Below are positions 1-5,011 of a stretch of DNA of 5,011 nucleotides, one piece after another. The number at the start of each line of letters is the position of its first letter. Positions within the stretch are counted from its first letter, which is position 1. The stretch comes from Terriglobus sp. (GTDB lineage Bacteria > Acidobacteriota > Terriglobia > Terriglobales > Acidobacteriaceae), in assembly GCA_023265355.1 (NCBI GenBank), contig JAHFTZ010000091.1, positions 2,910 to 7,920 on the forward strand, written 5' to 3'. A model generated the notes under the pieces. That model saw only the letters and a list, made by a program, of their open reading frames with translations. It was not told the DNA's origin and did not search any database. Position numbers and translations under genes: made by a program.

Positions 1-108
1 TTCTTTCGTATAAGTGCAGACGCTCTCCGTGCTCGATGCGGACGGTCCCTGTAATTTTCTCTCAAACGGCCGCATCAAATCGCAGAAAGCGGTGTCCGAA
101 GAGATTGC

Positions 109-113
109 GAGGA
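109..113 (+). promoter_or_regulatory. Ribosome binding site of the lipoprotein gene
   Basis: GAGGA lies 4 bases before the ATG at 118. It supports that start, as does the signal peptide that begins directly at it. In the 108 bases upstream I see no confident promoter and no recognisable end of a preceding gene. Confidence 0.6.
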
Positions 114-117
114 CATC

Positions 118-1191
118 ATGAAACATTCTCTACTCCGTGCGGGCACGCTCTTCTTCGGCCTCACACTTCTGGCGGGCTGCGGCGACAGCCATAACAGCTC
201 GATCGGACCCGGCACGCCCGTCACACCCGCAACCCCCCTGGTCGCGGGAGGCGCTGCCAACATCCTTGTCGTGCAAAATAACACCCTCAACGTCGCCACC
301 GCAGCAGACTCCATCCTGAAGTTCAGCACCGCCACAAACGGCACCGTCGCTCCCGCAGCCAGCATCACCGGACCCGCAGGCTTCTTCCTTGGCGGAGTCG
401 CCACGGACGCCACAGGAAACGTCTACGTCACCGCCGTCAACACCTCCACTTCAGCCCCGGAGATCCTCGTCTACGACGCCAACGCCACAGGGGCCGCCAC
501 GCCCACGCGCACCATCACCTCCAGCTCGCTCAACTTTCCCATCGGCCTCACCGTCGACAGCGCCGGAAGCATCTACGTCGCGGACGTTCCCTTCTACAAC
601 AACCTCTCCAACCCATCCTCCATCTTCGTCTTCGACCCCAAGGCCAACGGTGCCTCCACACCCACACGCACCCTCACCGGAGCAGCCACGCTGCTCAATC
701 AACCCATCTCCCTGGCCGTGGATACCACCGGCAATCTCTACGTCTCCGACCTGAACCAGCTCGGCATCTCCGTCTTTTCTCCCACGGCCACCGGAAACAT
801 CGCGCCCACCAGCACCCTCTCCGGAGCCGCCACAGGCCTGGCCTTCCCTGCGAACGGTATCGCCCTCGACGCCAGCAACAACATCTACGTCTCTTCGGTC
901 GATCCCACCGGAAACTTCGGCGCAGTCGCCGAATTCGCCGCAGGCGCCACCGGCAACGTCGCTCCGATCAAAACCGTAGGCGGCGCGAACCTCGGAGCTA
1001 CACAAGGTCTAGGCGGCGTGCAGGTCGACTCCGTCGGCAACATCTATGCCGTCGGCGTCTCCGGCACAGTCAACACCGTCTTTGCCCTCGCCGCCTTCGC
1101 CCCCACCGCCACCGGAGACGTCACCCCAGCCATTCTGGACACGGCCGCAGCCTTCAACAGCAGCAGCTTCGGCCTCCTCGCCATTCACTAA
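118..1191 (+). CDS. Exported lipoprotein with NHL-like beta-propeller repeats
   Basis: This 357-residue protein starts with a lipoprotein signal peptide: basic start (MKHSLLR), hydrophobic core (residues 8-19) and lipobox LAGC with the modified cysteine at C21. G22 and D23 follow. A Ser/Thr/Pro/Gly-rich linker runs to about residue 45. The rest is a repeat array with a period of about 48-54 residues. The first half-motif, of the type 'I.VF.P.A.G...PTRTL.G', begins near residues 66, 116, 169, 217, 270 and 324. The second, 'VD..GNIYV', lies near 94-105, 144-156, 199-211, 248-260 and 301-313. This alternation is typical of NHL/SMP-30-like propeller blades, and about six blades fit, the last perhaps closed by the N-terminal strand. 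I infer a membrane-anchored, periplasmic or surface-facing binding or scaffold protein. No catalytic residues or ligand can be named. Such proteins are often annotated only as NHL repeat-containing or hypothetical. The gene stands alone, followed by a repeat-filled spacer. Confidence 0.85.
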   Translation: MKHSLLRAGTLFFGLTLLAGCGDSHNSSIGPGTPVTPATPLVAGGAANILVVQNNTLNVATAADSILKFSTATNGTVAPAASITGPAGFFLGGVATDATGNVYVTAVNTSTSAPEILVYDANATGAATPTRTITSSSLNFPIGLTVDSAGSIYVADVPFYNNLSNPSSIFVFDPKANGASTPTRTLTGAATLLNQPISLAVDTTGNLYVSDLNQLGISVFSPTATGNIAPTSTLSGAATGLAFPANGIALDASNNIYVSSVDPTGNFGAVAEFAAGATGNVAPIKTVGGANLGATQGLGGVQVDSVGNIYAVGVSGTVNTVFALAAFAPTATGDVTPAILDTAAAFNSSSFGLLAIH

Positions 1192-1195
1192 TCTC

Positions 1196-1282
1196 GTTGT
1201 CATCCCATAGCTACCCTTTGTCATCCCGTAGCTTCTACGTTCGTCATCTCGACCGCAGCGGAGAGATCTGCTGTTCTTCAAA
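1196..1282 (+). repeat. Dispersed intergenic repeat, composite copy 1
   Basis: Head motifs GTTGTCATCCCATAGC (1196-1211) and TTTGTCATCCCGTAGC (1217-1232) are followed by a third, weaker head (GTCATCTCGACC, from about 1242). A tail at 1254-1282 follows (CGCAGCG, then GATCTGCTGTTCT, then CAAA). That tail matches 26 of 29 bases of the tail at 1442-1470. The element begins five bases after the lipoprotein stop codon. I recognise the style from Acidobacteriaceae intergenic regions, but copy number cannot be judged from this window. Confidence 0.7.
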
Positions 1283-1301
1283 TCGCCACAAACCCGGGTG
1301 C

Positions 1302-1367
1302 CCCATACATGCGCAGCTTCATCGCGCATGTGTGGGCCTTCGCGCCACGCGCGAACCGCTCATGCGG
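1302..1367. repeat. Cluster of three consecutive stem-loops
   Basis: The first stem pairs 1302-1314 (CCCATACATGCGC) with 1324-1336 (GCGCATGTGTGGG): 13 continuous pairs including one G-T wobble, around a 9-base loop. The second pairs 1339-1344 (TTCGCG) with 1350-1355 (CGCGAA) around a 5-base loop. The third pairs 1356-1359 (CCGC) with 1364-1367 (GCGG) around 4 bases. The preceding GGGTGCCCCAT resembles a palindromic repeat common in Acidobacteriaceae genomes. The first hairpin could also act as a bidirectional transcription end for the lipoprotein gene, but no T-tract follows. A repeat-type element is the more likely reading. Confidence 0.65.
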
Positions 1368-1402
1368 AACGCACAAATCTGATCCGCAGGAGACCCCTCG
1401 TC

Positions 1403-1470
1403 TTTGTTATCCCGTCAGCTTTCCCCTTTGTCCTCCCGTAGCGCAGCGAAGGGATCTGCTGTTCTGCAAA
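1403..1470 (+). repeat. Dispersed intergenic repeat, composite copy 2
   Basis: Two head motifs, TTTGTTATCCCGTCAGC (1403-1419) and TTTGTCCTCCCGTAGC (1427-1442), are followed directly by the tail CGCAGCGAAGGGATCTGCTG and on to CAAA at 1470. It has the same orientation and internal order as the copy at 1196-1282. In this copy the head runs straight into the tail, giving the uninterrupted form of the unit. It ends 79 bases before the chosen thrS start, so any thrS leader or promoter lies within or just after it. Confidence 0.7.
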
Positions 1471-1549
1471 GCACCCCAAAAGGATGAGGGAGCGCGGAGC
1501 GCAAACCTCCCCCTCGACTCCCCCATCGCCCACACCATATCCTGTAAGG

Positions 1550-3580
1550 GTGAGCGAACAGATCAAGATCCATCTCCCCGACGGCAGTATCCGCGAAGTC
1601 CCCTCTGGCACCACGCCCCTCGACATCGCGACCAGCATCTCTCCGCGCCTCGCAGCAGTCGTCGTCGTCGCCCGCATCAAGGCGCTGCACGCCGCCGCCC
1701 CGGCCAGCACCACGGACGAGACGACCAGTGAAGACGCCATGTACGCCGCGCACGATGCAGCAGCAGAGAAGATCGTCGACCTCCGTCATCCGCTCACCGA
1801 AGACGTCTCGCTCGAACTTCTCAAGGAGACCGACCCCGACGCCCTCAAGGTCCTGCGCCACTCCGCCGCGCACGTCATGGCGACTGCCATCACGGAGCTC
1901 TATCCCGAAGTAAAGCTCGGCCACGGCCCCGCGACCGACAGCGGCTTCTTCTACGACATCTACCGCGAAAAGCCCTTCACGCCCGACGACCTCTCTGCCA
2001 TCGAGCAGCGCATGGCCGACGTCGTCCAGCGCGACGAGCCCTTCCTCCGCTCCTACGAGCCGCGCGAACAGGCCCTCGCAGACTACGCCGAGCACGGCGA
2101 GTTCATGAAGCAGCACTTCATCGAGAAGTTCACCCAGCCCGGCGAAGAGGTCTCCCTCTACAAGAACGGCGCTTTCACTGACTTCTGCCGTGGACCGCAC
2201 GTTCCCTCAACAGGTCGCGTCAAGGCGTACAAGGTCACCACCATCGCCGGAGCGTACTGGCTGGGCGATGAGAAGAACCCGCAGCTCCAGCGCGTCTACG
2301 GCACCGCCTTCTACAACCAGAAGGACCTCGACGCGCACTTCAAGCACCTCGAAGAGATCAAGGCGCGCGATCACCGCGTCCTCGGCAAACAGCTCGACCT
2401 CTTCTCCATCCAGGAGCTCGCCGGTTCCGGCCTCATCTTCTGGCACCCCAACGGCGCGATCATCCGCAAGACCATGGAAGACTGGATGCGCGACGAGTGC
2501 CTGCGCCGCGGATACGATCTCGTTGTCACGCCACACGTCATGCGCCGCGAGCTCTGGCAGATCAGCGGCCACGAAGGCTTCTACGGCCAGAACATGTACG
2601 CTCCCATGGAGCTCGACGATGCCGAGTATCGCCTGAAGCCCATGAACTGCCCGGGCCACATCCTCATCTACAAGAACTCGCCGAAGAGCTATCGCGATCT
2701 GCCCGTCCGCTACGCCGAACTCGGCAACGTCTATCGCTACGAGCGCTCCGGCACCATGCACGGACTGCTCCGCGTGCGCGGCTTTACGCAGGACGATGCG
2801 CACATCTTCTGCACCCCCGCCCAGATCGAAGACGAGGTCGTCGCCTGCGTCGAGTTCGCCGAAGAGGTCCTGCATAAATTCGGCTTCAACGAGTTCAAGG
2901 TCGAGCTCTCCACCTGGGACCCGAACGACGCGAAGCACTACGTCGGCGACCCGAAGGACTGGGAGCTTGCCGTCAACGGCCTGAAGACCGCGCTCAATCG
3001 CAAGAACATTCCGTACAAGGAGATCCCCGGCGAAGCCGCCTTCTACGGTCCGAAGATCGACGTGAAACTCGTCGACGTCCTTGGCCGCCTCTGGCAGCTC
3101 TCCACCGTTCAGTTCGACTTCAACCTGCCAAGGCGCTTCGAACTCGAATACACCGGAGAAGACGGCGAGAAGCACCAGCCCGTCATGGTCCACCGCGCCC
3201 TCTTCGGCTCCGTGGAGCGCTTCTTCGGCGTGCTCATCGAGCACTACGCCGGAGCCTTCCCGCTCTGGCTCGCACCCATCCAGATCGGTCTCGTCCCCAT
3301 CAGCGAAAAGCACACCGCCTACGCTGAAACCGTGAAGAAGGAACTCGAAGCCATCGGCCTGCGGGTCACGCTCGACGCCCGCAACGAAAAGATGAACGCA
3401 AAGATCCGCGACCTCACACTGCAGAAGGTTCCCTTCGTCCTCATCATGGGCGACAAGGAAGCCGAAGCCAAAGCCGTCTCCGTCCGCACACGCGGCAAGG
3501 GCGACGAAGGCTCCACACCGCTGGCAGACTTCCTCGCCCGCGCAAAGAACCTGCTGGAAACGAAGGCTGCGACACTGTAA
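1550..3580 (+). CDS. thrS: Threonine--tRNA ligase (ThrRS)
   Basis: This class II synthetase charges tRNA-Thr with threonine in the cytoplasm. It is 676 residues from the GTG start, against 642 in E. coli. Domains in order: TGS (about 1-95), editing domain (about 100-260) with H104/H108 (HSAAH) and C213/H217 (CRGPH), catalytic core (about 280-570), and anticodon-binding domain (about 575-670). Zinc ligands by family comparison are C367 (MNCPGH), H418 (DDAHIF) and H548 (MVHRALFGS). Motif 2 RYERSG has R396 and motif 3 SVERF has R557. The start was chosen because MSEQIKIHLPDGS begins the TGS fold. The open frame extends to an ATG at 1484, but those 22 residues are low-complexity and emerge next to the repeat. 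No good ribosome binding site precedes either start: AAGG abuts the GTG directly. Compared with E. coli ThrRS, about 31 residues are inserted in TGS near residues 46-75. No T-box leader was seen. Confidence 0.96.
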   Translation: MSEQIKIHLPDGSIREVPSGTTPLDIATSISPRLAAVVVVARIKALHAAAPASTTDETTSEDAMYAAHDAAAEKIVDLRHPLTEDVSLELLKETDPDALKVLRHSAAHVMATAITELYPEVKLGHGPATDSGFFYDIYREKPFTPDDLSAIEQRMADVVQRDEPFLRSYEPREQALADYAEHGEFMKQHFIEKFTQPGEEVSLYKNGAFTDFCRGPHVPSTGRVKAYKVTTIAGAYWLGDEKNPQLQRVYGTAFYNQKDLDAHFKHLEEIKARDHRVLGKQLDLFSIQELAGSGLIFWHPNGAIIRKTMEDWMRDECLRRGYDLVVTPHVMRRELWQISGHEGFYGQNMYAPMELDDAEYRLKPMNCPGHILIYKNSPKSYRDLPVRYAELGNVYRYERSGTMHGLLRVRGFTQDDAHIFCTPAQIEDEVVACVEFAEEVLHKFGFNEFKVELSTWDPNDAKHYVGDPKDWELAVNGLKTALNRKNIPYKEIPGEAAFYGPKIDVKLVDVLGRLWQLSTVQFDFNLPRRFELEYTGEDGEKHQPVMVHRALFGSVERFFGVLIEHYAGAFPLWLAPIQIGLVPISEKHTAYAETVKKELEAIGLRVTLDARNEKMNAKIRDLTLQKVPFVLIMGDKEAEAKAVSVRTRGKGDEGSTPLADFLARAKNLLETKAATL

Positions 3581-3582
3581 CC

Positions 3583-4269
3583 ATGTCACTCGCAACGGAG
3601 ATCGACGAACAGGGCTTCGCCGTCGTAGAGGAGGTTTTACCTCCTACGATGGTCGAAGCCTTTCTTCGTGAAGTTGGGTCCTGGCAGGACTCTTCTGCGG
3701 ATCGTCGCGGTGGCCTGCGCAATCTCCTCGACTTTTCTTCGATGCGGAAACTGGCAAACAGCGATACGCTGATGCGCCTTGTTGAACCTGTACTTGGCTC
3801 AAATGCAACGGTTGTCAGGGGCATCCTCTTCGATAAAACAGAGAGCACGAACTGGAAGGTGCCGTGGCATCAGGACGTCACCATCGCGGTGAGAGAGCGT
3901 GTTGAAGCTGAGGGCTTTGGCCCATGGTCGACGAAGGAAGGTGTACTCCATGTGCAGCCGCCCTCTATCGTGATGGAGGGAATGCTCAGTGTTCGCGTGC
4001 ATCTAGACAACTGCCCTATCGAGAACGGCGCGCTGCGCGTCATTCCTGCTTCACACAAAGATGGCAAGGTCGCTGCGCGTGATGTTGAGAGGCTCGCATC
4101 AAAGTCCTCGGAACACATATGTCCCGTACCAGCAGGGGGCGCACTGATCATGCGTCCGTTGCTATTCCACGCTTCCTCGGCATCTTCGATCCCCGGTCAC
4201 CGTCGCGTGCTTCACTTCGACTACGCGAACGTTACTCTTCCAAATGGAATGAACTGGCACGAAGCCTAG
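3583..4269 (+). CDS. Phytanoyl-CoA dioxygenase (PhyH) family oxygenase
   Basis: This 228-residue protein appears to be a non-haem Fe(II)/2-oxoglutarate-dependent oxygenase. The N-terminal 'IDEQGFAVVEEVLPP' is typical of PhyH proteins and supports the ATG at 3583. The iron triad is visible as H96-Q-D98 in PWHQDVTI and the distal H196 in LLFHAS. R207 in GHRRVLHFDYA sits 11 residues after H196, where the 2-oxoglutarate-binding arginine is expected. 'ENGALRVIPASHKDG' (about 147-161) is another family hallmark. No signal peptide or membrane segment is seen, so it should be cytoplasmic. The substrate is unknown: the family hydroxylates lipids, small metabolites and natural products. The ATG is two bases after the thrS stop with no usable ribosome binding site, so translational coupling to thrS is likely. 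Hand counts give about 56% GC over five 60-base rows, against about 64% in thrS, with many T-ending codons. That fits recent acquisition or weaker codon selection. Confidence 0.9.
   Translation: MSLATEIDEQGFAVVEEVLPPTMVEAFLREVGSWQDSSADRRGGLRNLLDFSSMRKLANSDTLMRLVEPVLGSNATVVRGILFDKTESTNWKVPWHQDVTIAVRERVEAEGFGPWSTKEGVLHVQPPSIVMEGMLSVRVHLDNCPIENGALRVIPASHKDGKVAARDVERLASKSSEHICPVPAGGALIMRPLLFHASSASSIPGHRRVLHFDYANVTLPNGMNWHEA
3624..3648 (+). other. Hairpin inside the start of the PhyH gene
   Basis: CGTAG (3624-3628) plus GAGGT (3631-3635), with a two-base AG bulge, pairs with ACCTCCTACG (3639-3648) around a TTT loop. It encloses GGAGG at 3630-3634, and the in-frame ATG for M23 begins at 3649. It lies in coding sequence for a conserved N-terminal segment, so any regulatory role is speculative. 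Confidence 0.4.
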
Positions 4270-4276
4270 CAATAAC

Positions 4277-4282
4277 AGGAGA
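4277..4282 (+). promoter_or_regulatory. Ribosome binding site of the HNH-like gene
   Basis: AGGAGA lies 6 bases before the ATG at 4289, in the 19-base gap after the PhyH stop. It is the best spaced site in the window and fixes this start. It indicates that this gene is translated independently even if co-transcribed with the gene upstream. Confidence 0.8.
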
Positions 4283-4288
4283 AACCGC

Positions 4289-4663
4289 ATGCCATCCCTC
4301 ACCGAAGAACAGCGGCTCCGCGTCCTCCCCATCCTCGCCGCCCTGCGCGAATCCATCGACCGCGAAGCCGCAGGCGACCCCGCTCTTCGCCACCAGATCC
4401 GCCGCTACATCGCCAAACGCCTGGAGTTCGACGAACGCGGCACACCCACCGCGCGCCGCAAGCTCAAAGACCTGAAGTTCAAGCTGCAAAGAGGCCTCTG
4501 CAATATCTGCCTCGCAGAACTTCCCTCCCAGGGCGCAGAACTCGACCGCTTCAAGGCCATTGACGGCTACACGGAAGCCAACACCCAGCTCCTCTGCCAC
4601 GCCTGCCACACCACCACGCAGAAAGAGCGCGACGCAGCGCTCCTGCAAGAGCCGCCAACATAG
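4289..4663 (+). CDS. Small HNH-like zinc-finger protein
   Basis: This 124-residue protein has two parts. Residues 1-68 are charged and probably helical, with conserved-looking 'RRYIAKRLEFDERGTP' followed by 'RRKLKDLKFKLQRG'. Residues 69-115 form a probable treble-clef zinc finger: C71-x2-C74 and C103-x2-C106, with 'LDRFKAIDGYT' between them and N98 in 'ANTQLLCHAC' before the second pair. The layout (CxxC, a D-containing centre, N about five residues before a second CxxC) matches HNH endonuclease domains. However, the usual D-H pair is D86-R87, so the catalytic histidine is missing or replaced. It may be a nuclease relative with altered chemistry, or a zinc-stabilised nucleic-acid-binding protein. 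It would be cytoplasmic, with no signal or membrane segment. GC rises again here, unlike the PhyH gene just upstream. The coding call is firm and the function is not. Confidence 0.8.
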   Translation: MPSLTEEQRLRVLPILAALRESIDREAAGDPALRHQIRRYIAKRLEFDERGTPTARRKLKDLKFKLQRGLCNICLAELPSQGAELDRFKAIDGYTEANTQLLCHACHTTTQKERDAALLQEPPT

Positions 4664-4724
4664 TCATAACTCTCCGGGTGATCGTGAAGCGGCTCTTAAC
4701 CCCGGCATCCTTCTCCCAAACCAA

Positions 4725-4737
4725 GCTCCTAAGGAGC
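4725..4737. repeat. Short perfect palindrome GCTCCT-A-AGGAGC
   Basis: Six-base arms flank a single central A, 62 bases after the HNH-like stop. As RNA it would form only a 5-bp stem with a TAA loop, and no T-run follows directly, so it is at best a weak terminator. It could be an operator-like site, but nothing else supports that. Confidence 0.3.
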
Positions 4738-4968
4738 CACCTTTGATCTCGAAAAGCGATTGCGCATCATCTACTTTCTGACTCTTCTGCTGACGGCAAT
4801 CCCGGAGATCTCGAAGAAGCAAGCGGCAAATAACTGACCCCAGGCCTCGATCGACGCCTCAAGCGGACTCTCGATCTTCCAGCGCGAGTCTCTCTATGCC
4901 GACCTCCTCGCAGCAACATCACCCGGCTCGGCCTCTTCTTCTAGGAAGGCAGTCCTCATCCGCGCTGA

Positions 4969-4983
4969 GTGAACCTCATTCAC
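4969..4983. repeat. Small inverted repeat GTGAA-CCTCA-TTCAC
   Basis: Perfect five-base arms with a five-base loop end four bases before the AGGAG ribosome binding site of the last gene. The position would suit an operator or a small leader hairpin. Its shortness makes chance a serious alternative. Confidence 0.3.
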
Positions 4984-4986
4984 GCG

Positions 4987-4991
4987 AGGAG
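4987..4991 (+). promoter_or_regulatory. Ribosome binding site of the final partial gene
   Basis: AGGAG followed by four A residues precedes the ATG at 4996. This is the main evidence that the ATG is a real start. Confidence 0.6.
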
Positions 4992-4995
4992 AAAA

Positions 4996-5011
4996 ATGCT
5001 TCGAAGAATAG
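4996..5011 (+). CDS. Start of a gene cut by the window end
   Basis: Only ATG plus four codons (M-L-R-R-I) and one further base are present, so the product cannot be identified. The basic residues after the initiator could be the start of a signal peptide or membrane anchor, but five residues do not settle this. The gene call rests on the AGGAG site four bases upstream. Confidence 0.5.

Larger units (their letters stand above)
4664..4986 (+). other. Gene-poor spacer with possible decayed reading frame
   Basis: No intact gene is convincing here. One frame runs from 4733 to a stop at 4970-4972, broken only by a TGA at 4835-4837. Before that stop it encodes a hydrophobic stretch (RIIYFLTLLLTAIPEI, roughly 4763-4812). 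It has no ATG and no well-placed ribosome binding site, the only rare-start option being TTG at 4760. It could be a gene remnant or chance openness in GC-rich DNA. A near-repeat, GATCTCGAA-AAGC, occurs at 4745-4757 and 4807-4820. No strong Rho-independent terminator follows the HNH-like gene. Confidence 0.3.

Noticed and set aside
451..1005. Minus-strand open frame of 184 residues opposite the lipoprotein gene
   Set aside because: The Gly/Val/Asp-rich repetitive translation mirrors the repeat codons of the plus-strand propeller, which has a signal peptide, lipobox and ribosome binding site.
1196..1470. CRISPR array
   Set aside because: Repeat copies are composite, of unequal length and only two in number, without regular spacers.
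1484..1549. Upstream ATG start for thrS adding 22 residues
   Set aside because: The extra residues are low-complexity Pro/Ser/Thr, AAGG directly abuts the ATG, and the TGS fold begins at the GTG at 1550.
1192..1549. T-box riboswitch or other leader controlling thrS
   Set aside because: I could not identify a T-box sequence, a specifier stem or a terminator/antiterminator pair. The structure present is explained by repeats.
1309..1731. Plus-strand open frame of 140 residues crossing the repeat spacer into thrS
   Set aside because: It runs through hairpins and repeat copies and then overlaps thrS out of frame. The Arg/Pro/Ser-rich translation looks like a frame shadow.
2207..3595. Long minus-strand open frame of 462 residues opposite thrS
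   Set aside because: It is the antisense of a clear ThrRS gene. Its length follows from the GC-rich codon pattern, and the translation shows no recognisable domain.
4674..4706. CCGGG...CCCGG pairing as a terminator after the HNH-like gene
   Set aside because: The arms are only five bases with a loop of more than 20 bases and no T-run.

Overview
The window looks like chromosomal DNA from an Acidobacteriota, most plausibly the family Acidobacteriaceae (Granulicella, Edaphobacter or Terriglobus type). That placement is an inference. It rests on the high GC with C-ending codons, a lipoprotein built from 'GNIYV' propeller repeats of a kind common there, and intergenic repeats of the 'GTCATCCCGTAGCGCAGCG' and 'GGGTGCCCCAT' styles that I associate with these genomes. 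No rRNA or other firm taxonomic marker is present.

Layout, all genes on the plus strand: (1) 118-1191, an exported lipoprotein carrying an NHL-like beta-propeller. (2) 1192-1549, a noncoding spacer of about 360 bases with two composite copies of a dispersed repeat (1196-1282 and 1403-1470), separated by three consecutive stem-loops (1302-1367). (3) 1550-3580, thrS, a complete threonyl-tRNA synthetase with all editing, zinc and catalytic residues and an extra segment of about 30 residues in its TGS domain. (4) 3583-4269, a phytanoyl-CoA dioxygenase (PhyH) family Fe(II)/2-oxoglutarate oxygenase, two bases after thrS and with clearly lower GC than both neighbours. (5) 4289-4663, a small HNH-like zinc-finger protein with a good ribosome binding site, 19 bases after gene 4. 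(6) 4664-4995, a gene-poor spacer with a possible decayed reading frame and small palindromes. (7) 4996 to the window end, the first five codons of another gene with a clear ribosome binding site.

The short gaps thrS-PhyH (2 bases) and PhyH-HNH (19 bases) suggest one transcript. The products have no obvious common pathway, so this may be simple co-transcription with a housekeeping gene. I see no tRNA, rRNA, CRISPR array, transposase or phage gene, and no convincing new multi-gene system. The points most worth a second look are the structured repeat spacer before thrS, the TGS insertion, the base composition of the PhyH gene, and the HNH-like protein that lacks the usual catalytic histidine.
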